Shown: positions 27,767 through 37,480, counted from the stretch's first letter. The stretch: 64,000 bases of DNA from Antrihabitans auranticaus (GCF_016481275.1 NZ_JAEMNW010000001.1:1541531-1605530); one strand, 5' to 3'. The notes: generated from the sequence alone by a model not told the origin. Program-made: numbers and translations.

Positions 27767-29320
27767 ATGGACAACGGAATCGGCGGTTGGGTTACCAAGC
27801 GCGCCTTTCTGAACGGGGACAAGACAGCCTTCGTGGCCGGCGAACGCACATTGAGTTATAGGGACGTCGAGCGTCGCACAAACAAACTCGGGTCCGCGCT
27901 ATTTGACCTGGGTGTGCGCAAGGGTGACCGGGTCGCTGCGTTGCTGTTCAATTCGGTGGAGTTCATGGAGGTGCTGATCGCCACCGCCAAGATCGGAGCC
28001 ATCCTAGTGCCAATCAATGTGCGGCTGGGTGCAGGCGAGATCGGCTATATTCTTGCCGATTCCGGTGCGGACACGTTCGTGGTCCACCAACCCCTCGCCG
28101 CGACTGGACGGGCGGCTGTGGCGGAGCCCGAAGTGCGGGTCCGCAATATGATTACGGTGGGTGGTGAGCCGAGCAACGCCGAGTTCCGCTACACCGAGCT
28201 GCTGGACGGCGGTTCTCCTGAGCCGCTCCGCGCCTATGTCGAGGGTCGTGACGTCGCGTTCATCATGTACACGTCGGGCACCACGGGGCGTCCGAAGGGC
28301 GCAATGCTGACCCACGACAATCTACTATGGAACGCGATCAACGTGCTGGCCACCGAGCAAGGCCTGAGACAGAGCGACATCACAGTCACTGTGGCGCCCA
28401 TGTTCCATATCGGCGGGCTTGGCGTGCATACTCTACCGCTGCTCTACGTCGGCGGGACCAACGTGATACTGCCGTCTTTCGACCCGGCCGCGACATTGAA
28501 GGTGATGGCGCTGTGTCGAGCGACCGTGCAGTTCATGGTGCCCGCTATGTGGGCGGCGATCACCCAGGTGCCGGACTTCGACAAGTACGATCTGTCGGCC
28601 CTGAGATTGGCCATGGTCGGTGGTGCCCCGTGCCCGTTGCCGGTGATCGAGTTCATGCAGCAGCGCGGCGTCCCCTTTACCGAGGGTTTCGGGATGACCG
28701 AGACGGCACCTCTGGTGTCTATCCTCGATGCTGCGCACGTTGTCGAGAAGGCAGGTTCGATCGGTCGCGTGGCTATGCATGTCGAGAGCCTCATCGTCGA
28801 CGGTGACGATCGCGGCGTCGCGGCCGGTGCCGTAGGAGAGCTAATTGTGCGCGGCCCCAACGTGTTCAGCGGATACTGGATGCGTCCCGAGGCCACCGCT
28901 GACGCGTTTCGTGGTGGCTGGTTTCACACCGGGGACCTCGGCCGGATCGACGAGCAAGGTTTCATAACTCTGGTCGACCGCAAGAAGGACATGATTATCT
29001 CCGGTGGCGAAAACGTCTATCCCATCGAAGTCGAGCAGACCCTTTACCACCATCCTGGTGTGCGCGACGCCGCAGTTGTTGGCGGTCCCGACGAAAGGTG
29101 GGGTGAACGCGTGGTCGCGGTGGTCGTCGCGGCCCCCGAAGCACAGCAGCCAAACGCTGAAGAGTTGATCGCATGGTGCCGGGAGCGATTGGCCCATTTC
29201 AAGTGCCCGCGCGAGGTGCACTTCGTGACCGAACTCCCCCGCAACGCCACCGGCAAACTACTAAAGACTGATTTGCGCTCGCGGTTCACGGGCGTCGCAG
29301 GAGGCGTGGTTCAACGCTGA
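27767..29320 (+). CDS. fadD: Acyl-CoA synthetase / AMP-dependent ligase (FadD type)
   Basis: The 517-residue protein is an ANL-superfamily ligase. The AMP-binding P-loop MYTSGTTGRPKGAM lies near residues 167-180. GFGMTET near 306, GWFHTGDLG near 384, DRKKDMIISGGENVYP near 404-420 and the C-terminal catalytic lysine region TGKLLK near 498 are all present. It activates a carboxylic acid to acyl-AMP and then acyl-CoA. The overall architecture is like FadD13 of the mymA operon. Its place behind the BVMO operon fits activation of an acid released by the esterase. The 490-bp spacer suggests its own promoter. Confidence 0.93.
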   Translation: MDNGIGGWVTKRAFLNGDKTAFVAGERTLSYRDVERRTNKLGSALFDLGVRKGDRVAALLFNSVEFMEVLIATAKIGAILVPINVRLGAGEIGYILADSGADTFVVHQPLAATGRAAVAEPEVRVRNMITVGGEPSNAEFRYTELLDGGSPEPLRAYVEGRDVAFIMYTSGTTGRPKGAMLTHDNLLWNAINVLATEQGLRQSDITVTVAPMFHIGGLGVHTLPLLYVGGTNVILPSFDPAATLKVMALCRATVQFMVPAMWAAITQVPDFDKYDLSALRLAMVGGAPCPLPVIEFMQQRGVPFTEGFGMTETAPLVSILDAAHVVEKAGSIGRVAMHVESLIVDGDDRGVAAGAVGELIVRGPNVFSGYWMRPEATADAFRGGWFHTGDLGRIDEQGFITLVDRKKDMIISGGENVYPIEVEQTLYHHPGVRDAAVVGGPDERWGERVVAVVVAAPEAQQPNAEELIAWCRERLAHFKCPREVHFVTELPRNATGKLLKTDLRSRFTGVAGGVVQR

Positions 29321-29327
29321 CGGAAAT

Positions 29328-31226
29328 TGTGTGATCGCGCCGTTGACGGCGCTCGTTGAAACTGCCCAGTTCTGCTCACCGAAAGTGCTCACCCGTGTGG
29401 CTCCGCCGATGAGGGCGGGCCTCCTTCGATGCTGGTGGTCTCTGACCACACACCAGCCATTCGAGGGAGACCCGCTTTCTCATGCTCACATGGGAGGACG
29501 ACTTGGAAATACACGCCCTACACAAACGAGGATGGTCGATCTCGGCCATCGCCCGACACACCGGTAGAAACCGCAGAACAGTCCGCAATTACCTCAACGG
29601 CGTCACCACCCCCGGCGCCCGCAAACCCGCCACACCCGATTCGTTCGAACTGTTCATCGACTACGTCACCCACCGACTACGCGAAGATCCGCACCTGTGG
29701 GCCCGCACGCTGTGCGACGAACTCGAAGACCTCGGCTACCCCCTGTCCTATCCGACACTGACGCGGCAGATCCGCCAGCGCAAACTCCGCCCGATCTGCG
29801 CAGACTGTGCCAGTGTCCTGGACCGTCCGAGTGCGGTGATCGAACACCCGCCCGGTGGCGAAACCCAATGGGACTGGGTCGATCTGCCGAACCCGCCCGC
29901 CTCATGGGAATGGGGATCGACAGCGCATCTGCTGGTCGGATCACTCGCGCACTCCGGGCGATGGCGCGGCGTCCTGGCACCGGCCACGACGCAACCGCAC
30001 TTGGTCGACGGACTCGACCGGGTCTCCCGCAAGCTGGGCGGGCTCACCCGTAGTTGGCGTTTCGACCGGATGGCCACAGTCTGTCACCCTGAATCAGGCA
30101 GGGTGACAGCCAGTTTCGCTGGTGTCGCGAAGCACTACGCGGTCGCGGTATCGATCTGCCCGCCCCGCTCCGGCAATCGCAAAGGTGTGGTCGAGAAGGC
30201 CAATCACACTGCCGCCCAACGATGGTGGCGCACCATGGCCGACGATGTCACCGTCGAACAAGCCCAACGAAGTCTCGACAAGTTCTGCTCCCTGCGTGGC
30301 GACACCCGGCTGCGACCCACCGCCGACGGTAAATCCTCGGTGGCGACGGTCGCTGCGGCCGAACCGGTGGCGGCACTACCTGTTGCGGCTTATCCCGCGA
30401 TTCTGACGGAAACACGCACGGTGTCCCGCCAGGCGTTGGTGTCTTACCGCGGCAATCGGTACTCGGTGCCTCCGGAACTTGCCTCGGCACAGGTCACTGT
30501 CACACGAGTGTTGGGGTCGGACGTGATCGACATCGTCACCACCTCCCAGATCACCATCGCCCGCCACCAACTCGCTGCCGACGGTGCCGGGGTGATGGTC
30601 CGCGACCATGGCCACGTCTACGCCCTCGACCACGCCGCAATGGCCGGTGCCACCGGCGGTGGTCGACCGCATCGCCGCAAGGAACGGATCCCACCCGGAC
30701 CTGACTCGTTGGCGGCGGCGGAAACATTGCGCCGCAACAATTCCCAACCCGATACCGTCTCGACGCCCGTACCGACGGTGATCGATCTATCCGCCTACGA
30801 GCGTGCTGCGCACGGAAGGAACACCCTGTCATGACCGCCACCGGACCCGTCACCGCGACCTCAGACGCGGTGCCCGCGCCGAACACCGCCGCAGCAGCGA
30901 GTCTCTACCAACGCTTGCGTGGACATCTGGCGGTACTGAAATTGCACGACGCGGCCGAAGCATTGCCGTCGGTCCTGGACCGAGCGGCCAAGGACGGCAC
31001 GACGATGACCGCCACCCTCGAAGAACTGCTGTCCATCGAAGTGGCGGCGACCGAGGCTCGGCGCCTGACCGGTCGGCTGCGGTTCGCGTGCCTACCGACA
31101 CCGGCATCCCTCGACGATTTCGACTACGATGCCGCCCCGGGATTGGACCGCAAGCTGATCGCCGAGCTCGGGACCTGTCGATACCTCGAGACTGCGACGA
31201 ACATCTTGCTGATCGGGCCACCGGTT
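29328..31226 (+). mobile_element. IS21-family element, right end lost
   Basis: The left end is placed at about 29328 (a TGTG start followed by repeat-like blocks before istA). istA is intact, but istB stops within its Walker A motif at about 31226, where the upstream region of a tyrosine recombinase gene begins. No right inverted repeat is left. Confidence 0.75.
29482..30834 (+). CDS. istA: IS21 family transposase IstA
   Basis: The 450-residue IstA has an N-terminal helix-turn-helix (GWSISAIARHTGRNRRTVRNYL), a zinc-like CADCASVL segment near 110, the catalytic core starting at QWDWVDLP, and a C-terminal SYRGNRYSVPPE block. The region around SFAGVAKHYAVAVSICPPRSGNRKGVVEKANH carries the last catalytic acid. 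It is a different IS21 subgroup from the copies at 16146 and 34619. Its stop overlaps the istB start. Confidence 0.92.
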   Translation: MLTWEDDLEIHALHKRGWSISAIARHTGRNRRTVRNYLNGVTTPGARKPATPDSFELFIDYVTHRLREDPHLWARTLCDELEDLGYPLSYPTLTRQIRQRKLRPICADCASVLDRPSAVIEHPPGGETQWDWVDLPNPPASWEWGSTAHLLVGSLAHSGRWRGVLAPATTQPHLVDGLDRVSRKLGGLTRSWRFDRMATVCHPESGRVTASFAGVAKHYAVAVSICPPRSGNRKGVVEKANHTAAQRWWRTMADDVTVEQAQRSLDKFCSLRGDTRLRPTADGKSSVATVAAAEPVAALPVAAYPAILTETRTVSRQALVSYRGNRYSVPPELASAQVTVTRVLGSDVIDIVTTSQITIARHQLAADGAGVMVRDHGHVYALDHAAMAGATGGGRPHRRKERIPPGPDSLAAAETLRRNNSQPDTVSTPVPTVIDLSAYERAAHGRNTLS

Positions 31227-31262
31227 ACAGGGGTGAAAACACGCTCTCATCAACGTCTATGA
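30831..31262 (+). pseudogene. istB: IstB, truncated inside the Walker A motif
   Basis: The first 130 or so residues are a normal IstB N-terminus (LYQRLRGHLAVLKLHDAAEALP, FDYDAAPGLDRKLIAELGT, NILLIGPP). After GPP the expected G-x-GKT is replaced by unrelated residues and a stop at 31260-31262. All ATPase function is lost. Confidence 0.88.
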
Positions 31263-31340
31263 CGAAAGGTGTCAGAGTCTCCTGCCATCGTTGATTCACC
31301 GTTATCAGCAGGTGTTCTTCGACGAGAAGGAACGGCAACG

Positions 31341-31525
31341 ATGGCGTATCCCGTTGCGGTGGCTCCGACAGGTGAGGCACGGACCTGGACGGTGCTCGAC
31401 GAGGGCTACCGAAGTGTCGGACCGGTCGAGGAATGGCTCGAAGCGCATCGGCATCTGTGGTCGCCGAACACGGTCCGCGGATATGCGACCTCACTGGCCC
31501 AGTGGTGGAGCTTCCTCGAGCAACG
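31341..31525 (+). pseudogene. Tyrosine recombinase, N-terminal half (split by an IS21 element)
   Basis: The ATG at 31341 (GAGAAGGAAC upstream) starts a SAM-like integrase domain: VEEWLEAHRHLWSPNTVRGYATSL, then WWSFLEQ. The frame is interrupted at CAACG (31521-31525), the target of the IS21 element. The same CAACG restarts at 37581, where the frame continues in register. Joining 31525 to 37586 restores one open frame. Confidence 0.88.
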
Positions 31526-31674
31526 TGCCAGCGGACACGTCAGACTCCGGATGGGCGGACAGTTAGCTCCGGGCTGACGGACACGAGTTCTCCGGATCGG
31601 TGGACACGAGATTTCCGGCTCAGCGGACGGCGGGGTCGCGACGGAATTAGTCAAGTCAAGTGAGACAGTGAAGG

Positions 31675-32410
31675 TCAGTTCATCTGTGGTTGGGTAACGG
31701 GTTCGTTGATGAAGAAGACGGCTGGCATTTTCGGTGGTGCCGGTCGGCGAGAGAACCGTGCCGGGTTCGCCTGGTAGGCGGCGGTCAAAGTGATCTGACG
31801 GGCCTCGTCGACCGCGTCCGAGGTGCCGAAGTGGACCGAAGCTGGTGTGTGCCAGCCAATGCCGGAATGACGGTGAATGTGGTTGTATTCGTTGAAGAAT
31901 CCTTCCAAGAATTGGCGCGCATCAGCCAGTGAGGCAAAGGCTTTCGGGAAATCGTGCAGATACTTGAGAGTCTTGAATTGCGACTCCGAGAAGGGATTAT
32001 CATTCGAAACTCGTGGTCGCGAGTGCGACCTCGTGATCCCGAGGTTGTTCAGCAACGCCGACACCGGACCCGAGGTCATGGACGTGCCGCGATCGGCGTG
32101 CACCGTATGCGGGACAGCACCATTGCAGGTGATCGCTTCGTCGATGAAATCCTTTGCCAGATCAGCGCTTTCGTGAGCTGCCACGATCCACGCCGGGTTG
32201 CAACGGGAGTAGATGTCGATCAACGCGTACAGGTGAAACCAGACGCCTTTGCTGGGGCCGCGGAGTTTGGTGATGTCCCACGTCCAAACCTGCGAGGGCC
32301 CGTCGGCGAGAAGTTCGGGTTTGACCTTCGCCGGATGAGTTGCCAACCGGCGCCGTTCCCGGCTCTGACCTGCGGCGGACGCGATGCGGTACATGCTCGA
32401 CATCGAGCAC
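31675..32410 (-). pseudogene. IS3 type-1 OrfB, C-terminal part
   Basis: This part is nearly identical to the intact OrfB at 13888-14868 from SSMYRIASAAGQSRERR onward and carries all three catalytic acids. It is separated from its N-terminal part (33771-34015) by the type-2 IS3 element. Only a few base differences separate the two copies, for example at 31748 compared with 13961. Confidence 0.9.
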
Positions 32411-32440
32411 TGAACCGTCCCGCGTTTGATGCACACATTT

Positions 32441-33421
32441 TTATTTGTGTGTTATCGGTTGATTGCCGTGGTGTGCAGCGTAGTACGCCGTTTCGTACTC
32501 GATCGGCGGTATCCGGCCCAGGCGGTGCATGAGCTTTTGCGCGTTGTACCACGCCACCCATGCGGAGGTGGCTTCCTCGACGTCGCCGACGGTCCGCAAC
32601 GGCCCGGTGCGAAACGGTGAGTCCGCCGCGATGCATTCGGCCTTGTAGAGCCCTATGGTGGTCTCGGCCAGGGCATTATCGAAGGCATCGCCCACCGATC
32701 CGATCGACGGCAGCAAACCCTGGAGGAACAAGGTCTCCCCGAACCGGACCGCGGTATACTGAGAACCGGCATCCGAGTGGTGAATAGTGTTGCTCTGCAA
32801 CGGGTTGCCTTGCATGGACCGCAACGCGACCGCCTGGTTGACGGCCCGTTGCACGAACGCGGTTTCCTTCGACGTCGAGCATTCCCAGCCGAGGATCGTG
32901 CCCGCGAACGCGTCGATAACGAACGCCGTGTATGCGAAGCAGGGCACCATCCTGACATATGTGAAATCGGCGACGTAGAGCTTGTCGGGGCGCTGCACCC
33001 GGAAGTTGCGGTCGACCAGATCCAGTGGCCGCGGCGCCGACGGATCGGGCACCGTGGTGCGCACCGTGCGGGCTCTGGTCGCACCCTGCCAGCCGTTGGC
33101 GCGCATCAGCCGCTCCACGGTGCAGCGGGCCACCTCGACGCCCTGACGCTGCAGGTGAGCCCACATCTTCAACGACCCGTACAGCGACTCGGGCTTTCGC
33201 CGTCCGCGCTCGTCATGCTCGACGTAGTACGACGCCAGCACCGAGGTGATGGTGGCGTCCCAGAGTGCTCGTTTCGACAACGGGCGCTTGGACCAGGCGT
33301 AGAACGTTCTCGGGGCGATGTTGGCGCCGTGCTCGGTGAGCACCCGGCAAATCGGTACGACCCCGAACCGAGCGCGATGCTCGGCGATGAACCGGCAGAT
33401 CACTTGTGTGGCGGGCCGCAC
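32441..33421 (-). CDS. IS3 family transposase OrfB (type 2)
   Basis: This 326-residue IS3 OrfB has an HTH_21-type N-terminus (VICRFIAEHRARFGVVPICRVLTEHG) and an rve core with catalytic residues in ADFTYVRM, HHSDAGSQYTAV and DNALAETTIGLYKAE. It is intact. It would be made as part of an OrfAB fusion by frameshifting from OrfA. Confidence 0.93.
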   Translation of the reverse strand: MRPATQVICRFIAEHRARFGVVPICRVLTEHGANIAPRTFYAWSKRPLSKRALWDATITSVLASYYVEHDERGRRKPESLYGSLKMWAHLQRQGVEVARCTVERLMRANGWQGATRARTVRTTVPDPSAPRPLDLVDRNFRVQRPDKLYVADFTYVRMVPCFAYTAFVIDAFAGTILGWECSTSKETAFVQRAVNQAVALRSMQGNPLQSNTIHHSDAGSQYTAVRFGETLFLQGLLPSIGSVGDAFDNALAETTIGLYKAECIAADSPFRTGPLRTVGDVEEATSAWVAWYNAQKLMHRLGRIPPIEYETAYYAAHHGNQPITHK

Positions 33422-33715
33422 TCCCGCACGAAGAAAGACGTTGCGGCCTTGAGGATTTCGATGGTTTGCTCCAGCTCCCGCGTTTTGCGGCGCAACGCCT
33501 TCAGCTCGGCCTCAGCCTCGGCGGGCAACGTGGCCGGCGCAGGGTCCTCGGTTCGATTCGGCTTTGCGGACCCACACTCGTACCGTCTCGGCCTTCAACG
33601 ACATCCGCTCGGCGATGGTGCGGATCGCCTCGGACTCCGACGGGTAGTCACCGCGATGCTCGAGCACCAGACGAACCGCCTTCTCACGAACCTCGGCTGA
33701 ATAAATCTTCGACAT
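33410..33715 (-). pseudogene. IS3 type-2 OrfA, frameshifted
   Basis: The frame opens with MSKIYSAEVREKAVRLVLEH and a helix-turn-helix (AIRTIAERMSLKAETVRVWVRKAE), then shifts near 33555. The expected leucine-zipper part (AEAEAELKALRRKTRELEQTIEIL) continues in another frame to about 33410. A single extra C near 33555 explains the break. A short copy of the 5' end also lies at 14964-15072. Confidence 0.8.
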
Positions 33716-33770
33716 GAGCAGTCACCTTTCCAATTGGGAAGGTGTGCATCAAAGCCGGGATGGTTCACAC

Positions 33771-34015
33771 CAGTAGTTCCCTTCATCGAGTTCGCGGGCC
33801 CAGATCTGGCAGATCGCCAGGTCCGCGTACGCAGCGGTGTTGATGACGGTGAGCACGTGCGCTCGTTCGGCGGCGGTGAGTGCCTGACCGTTGTCCGGGA
33901 CGGTCCTGGGCCTCTTCGGGCCGAGAACGGGTGGCTGCTGGTGGCGGTAGTGGGTGGCTCGTGATCGCCCGATCAGCTGACACGACCGGCGGATCGGGAT
34001 CGATGCCTCCTGCAA
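33771..34015 (-). pseudogene. IS3 type-1 OrfB, N-terminal part
   Basis: This part runs from the TTG at 34015 (QEASIPIRRSCQLIGRSRATHY) to ELDEGNYWC, where the type-2 IS3 element interrupts it. It matches residues 1-80 of the intact copy at 13888-14868. Confidence 0.88.
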
Positions 34016-34032
34016 CTCGGCGAACGTGCTGC

Positions 34033-34446
34033 TCAGGGCTTCTTCGGTGACGTCGATGTGCCCGTGCTCTCGGAGACCGATTCCAAGAGCACGTGCAGTT
34101 TTCCCATGATCTCGAGCGCGGCCTCCGTCTGTGTCAGCTGCTTGGCCAGGCGTGCGTTCTCGCGGGTGAGGCGTTCGTTCTCCCTGCGTGCCGCGTCACC
34201 GCCGGACTCGCGCGAGCGGGACGACCTACCGCCGGGATCCTTCCCCTTGCGGGCCTGGACCCATTCGCGCAGCTGGGACTGATACAGCCCCTCACGCCGC
34301 AGGACCGCAGACTTCTCCCCGTGCGGGGCTTGGGCGTATTCGTCGATGATCTTGTTTCGGTACTCGTTGGTGAACGTCCGGCGGGTCGGTTTCGCGGCGG
34401 GATCAACCGCCTGGACAGACGAGGTCGTTGTGGTCGGGCTGCTCAT
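34033..34446 (-). CDS. IS3 family transposase OrfA (type 1)
   Basis: The 137-residue OrfA has a helix-turn-helix region (FTNEYRNKIIDEYAQAPHGEKSAVLRREGLYQSQLREW) and a C-terminal coiled coil (RRENERLTRENARLAKQLTQTEAALEIM). It is the only complete type-1 OrfA in the window. A 5' fragment of the same gene lies at 11955-12158. Confidence 0.9.
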   Translation of the reverse strand: MSSPTTTTSSVQAVDPAAKPTRRTFTNEYRNKIIDEYAQAPHGEKSAVLRREGLYQSQLREWVQARKGKDPGGRSSRSRESGGDAARRENERLTRENARLAKQLTQTEAALEIMGKLHVLLESVSESTGTSTSPKKP

Positions 34447-34618
34447 GGGATGTCGCTCCAGTCATGCCCTCAAAGACAGGTTCTCGGGAAGGTCCGAGTG
34501 TCTCACCTAAGCCTGCCAGAGAGGGCGACACGCCCGATTTAAAATGACGGAAAGGGTCCCTTCCGACCAGTTGGCTTGCTTTTGGCCCAGCAAGTCAACT
34601 GAAGATCGGACGAGACCC

Positions 34619-36136
34619 GTGACCAAGTCTGGCATGGATGTAATGGAAATTCTTGAGGCATACGACCTTACGAGGTGCGCACACTCGGCTGCGGTGTTGG
34701 TCGGCTGTGACGAGAAGACCGTGGCACGGTATGTCGCGCTGCGCGATTCCGGCCGCGACGTCGGCGAGCGGGAGCGGCGGGCACGTGCGATCGATCCGTT
34801 CCTGGCGAAGATCGAGGAGCTGGTGGACAAGTCCAACGGCAAGATCCGCGCCGATGTCGTGCACGAACGCGTGCAGGCGATGGGGTTTGCCGGCACCGAG
34901 CGGACCACCCGCCGCGCGGTGGCCGAGGCGAAGCAGGCCTACCGTGACGGGCACCGGCGGCGCTATCGTCCGTGGATTCCGGATCCGGGCTATTGGCTGC
35001 AGTTCGACTGGGGCGAGGGACCACGCGTCGCCGGTCGTCGCACGCAGTTGTTCTGCGCCTGGTTGTCGTGGTCGCGGTATCGGGTGGTGTTGCCGGCGTG
35101 GGATCAGCAGCTGCCCACGTTGATTGCCTGCGTGGATACCATGTTGCGCCGGATCGGTGGTGCCCCAACGTATCTGCTGACCGACAACCCGCGCACGGTG
35201 ACGATCGACCGGATCGCCGGACTGCCGGTCCGGCACCCCGACATCGTCTCCGCGGCTAGGCATTACGGCTGCGCGGTGCGCACGTGTGAGCCGTTCGACC
35301 CGGAATCGAAGGGTGGTGCTGAGCACACCGTGAAGATCGCCAAGGCGGATCTGGTGCCGACCGAGGCGAACCTGCTGCCCGACTTCGCGTCGTTCGCCGA
35401 GCTGGAGGCCGCGTGCGCGCGCTGGTGCGAGCAGGTCAACGCCCGTCCGCACCGCGCCACGGGCGTGCCGCGGGTCGATCGCCTCGTCGAGGAGCTGCCG
35501 AATTTGCATGTGCTGCCGGACAACCCACACATCCTCGCGCTCGGCGACGAACGGCTCGTCAATTCCGATCAGACGATCAGCTGGCACAACGTGCGCTACT
35601 CCACCCCGGACGGCCATCAAGGGAAACGGGTGTGGTGCCGGGTCTCCGGCGAGGAACTCGCTGTCGTCGCCCGCATCGGCACCGGCTTGTCGGAGATCGC
35701 GCGGCACCGGTTGTCGACACCGGGCAACCCGCTCATCCTCGACGAGCACTACCCGCATCATCCGGACGGTTCGGTGCTGCGGACACCGAAACCCAAGCCG
35801 CGCACCGAGGCCGAGATCGACTTCCTCATGCTCGGTGACGGCGCCATGCAATGGTTGACCGAGGCCGCGGCCACCGGCGTCGTCCGGATCCGCCGCAAGA
35901 TGGGCCAGGCCGTCGAGCTCGCTCGCGTCCTGGGCCTGGGCCTGGGCCTGGGCCTGGAGCGGGTCGACCACGCGCTGGCGGTCGCCGCGACCGCCGGCCG
36001 GTTCGACGACGGCGATCTGGTGTCGATCCTCGACCACCTCGGTCACGAGGACTCCGCGCCGTCGAATGTGGTGGCAATCGACGAAGCACACTCGGCGCAG
36101 CCGGGCACCGGTCCGTGGCGGAGGTTGGGCGCATGA
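34619..36136 (+). CDS. istA: IS21 family transposase IstA
   Basis: An IstA of about 505 residues has an N-terminal helix-turn-helix (CAHSAAVLVGCDEKTVARYVALR), a catalytic core from WLQFDWGEGPRVAGRR through YLLTDNPRTVT to the acidic residue in PFDPESKGGAEHTVK, and a C-terminal SWHNVRYSTPDGHQGKRVW barrel region. The GTG at 34619 is the likely start because upstream residues lie within the junction with the inserted IS3. A six-base tandem repeat encodes a run of Leu-Gly near residue 440. It overlaps istB by ATGA. Confidence 0.9.
   Translation: MTKSGMDVMEILEAYDLTRCAHSAAVLVGCDEKTVARYVALRDSGRDVGERERRARAIDPFLAKIEELVDKSNGKIRADVVHERVQAMGFAGTERTTRRAVAEAKQAYRDGHRRRYRPWIPDPGYWLQFDWGEGPRVAGRRTQLFCAWLSWSRYRVVLPAWDQQLPTLIACVDTMLRRIGGAPTYLLTDNPRTVTIDRIAGLPVRHPDIVSAARHYGCAVRTCEPFDPESKGGAEHTVKIAKADLVPTEANLLPDFASFAELEAACARWCEQVNARPHRATGVPRVDRLVEELPNLHVLPDNPHILALGDERLVNSDQTISWHNVRYSTPDGHQGKRVWCRVSGEELAVVARIGTGLSEIARHRLSTPGNPLILDEHYPHHPDGSVLRTPKPKPRTEAEIDFLMLGDGAMQWLTEAAATGVVRIRRKMGQAVELARVLGLGLGLGLERVDHALAVAATAGRFDDGDLVSILDHLGHEDSAPSNVVAIDEAHSAQPGTGPWRRLGA
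35929..35957 (+). repeat. CCTGGG hexanucleotide tandem repeat inside istA
   Basis: Four perfect CCTGGG units (35929-35952) and a partial fifth encode alternating Leu-Gly. The repeat keeps the frame, so changes in copy number would add or remove two residues without disrupting the gene. Confidence 0.85.
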
Positions 36137-36907
36137 GCCGCAACGACGCCCCGCCGCTGCCGGACGAGCTGGCCAAGATCTGCACCCGGATGCGGCTGCC
36201 GTATCTGCGTAAGGCAGCGCCCGACGTCCTCGCCACGGCGCGGGCGCAACGCTGGGATCCGGCCGAGGTCGTGCGTGTCTTGTTGCAGGAGGAGGTCGTC
36301 GGCCGCGATGCGGCGACTCGGCGGATGCGCCGTAAGTCGGCGAATTTCCCGACCGGCAAGACGTTTTCGTCGTGGCGGACCGAGGACTCGTCGATCCCGG
36401 TCGCGACGCAGAACGCGTTGATGACCCTGGAATGGGTCCACCGCCGCAAGAACTTGGCGGTGAGTGGAGCGAGCGGGACCGGCAAGACGCACTTCGTGGA
36501 GGCGTTGGCGCACGCCGCGATCGAGGTCGATCTGCGGGTGTCGTGGTTCACCCTCGAAACCCTCACCGCCACAATCGGAAAGGCGAAGGCAGACGGATCG
36601 GTGGCGCGCGCTGTCGCGAAGATTTGCAGCTGCGATCTCGTGGTCGTCGATGACATAGGTATGCTCCCGGCAGGGCAGGATGCCGCCGAGGCGTTCTATC
36701 GCGTGGTGGATGCCGCATACGAAAGACGCAGCGTGGCAGTGACGTCCAATTTGCATCCGTCTGGTTTCGATTCGATCATGCCCAAGACATTGGCCACCGC
36801 CACAGTGGATCGTTTATTGCATCACGCACATCTGGTTGCTACCCAAGGGGATTCGCACCGCCTCGCTGAAGCCCCTTGCAGGAAAAGGAGTCCAACCCCT
36901 CCTCTGA
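36133..36907 (+). pseudogene. istB: IS21 helper ATPase IstB, frameshifted near the C-terminus
   Basis: IstB is complete up to HLVATQGDSHRLAEAP: Walker A SGASGTGKTH near residue 115, Walker B LVVVDDIGMLP near 172, sensor VTSNLHPSGFD near 200. At about 36870 a single extra T (GCCCCTTGC) shifts the frame. Removing it gives the family-typical end APAGKGVQPLL and a TGA at 36905-36907. As written the frame continues into antisense of the hydrolase relic. Only the last dozen residues are affected, so partial function is possible. Confidence 0.85.
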
Positions 36908-36968
36908 TCAACGGCAGCAGTTGCTCCATCACGTCGCGGGCATCGAGATGCGGGCGATCGAGGTCCGC

Positions 36969-37480
36969 GCTCACACTCGGTCGACGCTCTGGACGAACTC
37001 GAGGATATGGTTGTTCACCTCGTCGGGACGCTCGGCAGCGACGGCGTGCGTGGCGGTCGGCCACAGTTCGACCTGACCGGCCGGCACCAGTTGACGCGCC
37101 CGAGCCTCGGCGGCGACCGCGTCGTGGTAGACGCTACGCCCGCAAGAACAGGACAAGCGTCGGGATATGCAAGGCAGCCAGCACCGCGTCGTTCGGGTAG
37201 CCCGGCGCGGGACTGGTGCCGAGCGTGCGGAAGTCATGCGGCGCCGGCGACGATGAGATCGACGATCGGATACATCGGATCGCCCCCCGGCTGGGTTGCC
37301 GAACGCCCAAGCCATCATCGCGCGGCGAGTCAGCTTCCATCGTGCGCCGGGCAGCAGCGCCAGCACGGTGAGCTTGAACTTGACGTTAGATCGCGCGAAG
37401 ACGTTCGCCGGCTCGATGAGCGTGATCGCCGCCAGCACAACTCCGCACAGCCCGACCCAATCCCCCCGTGCTGTCACGTC
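36969..37480 (-). pseudogene. Decayed alpha/beta hydrolase carried inside the IS21 element
   Basis: In several minus-strand frames the pieces GVVLAAITLIEPANVF, NVKFKLTVLALLPGARW, GYPNDAVLAALHIPTLVLF and AAEARARQLVPAGQVELWPTATHAV are readable, ending in ILEFVQSV. These are the core and C-terminal parts of an alpha/beta hydrolase, including the His-containing ATHAVAAERPDEVN segment. At least two frameshifts are present, and the N-terminus with the nucleophile elbow is missing. It lies convergent to istB, inside the IS boundaries. Confidence 0.75.

Larger units (their letters stand above)
32411..33767 (-). mobile_element. IS3-family element, type 2, inside type-1 OrfB
   Basis: The ends TGAACC...GGTTCA form inverted repeats of about 26 bp with few mismatches (32411-32436 and 33742-33767). 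The 3-bp target repeat CAC lies at 32408-32410 and 33768-33770. The intact OrfB copy at 14620 shows the uninterrupted target, which fixes both ends. The total is 1357 bp. Confidence 0.95.
31643..34526 (-). mobile_element. IS3-family element, type 1, interrupted by a type-2 IS3
   Basis: The limits are set by comparison with the partial copies at 13856 and 12158. A 3-bp repeat GAC flanks it at 31640-31642 and 34527-34529, as expected for IS3. Without the insert at 32411-33767 it would be about 1.5 kb. It encodes OrfA (34033-34446) and OrfB, with OrfB cut in two. Confidence 0.88.

Noticed and set aside
35929-35957. Possible CRISPR-like or regulatory short repeat
   Set aside because: It is a simple six-base tandem repeat coding for Leu-Gly inside istA. 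There are no spacers and no cas genes in the window.
34595-36091. 498-codon minus-strand frame opposite istA
   Set aside because: It is a long antisense frame created by GC-rich codons of istA. The istA product has clear transposase motifs and the antisense product has none.
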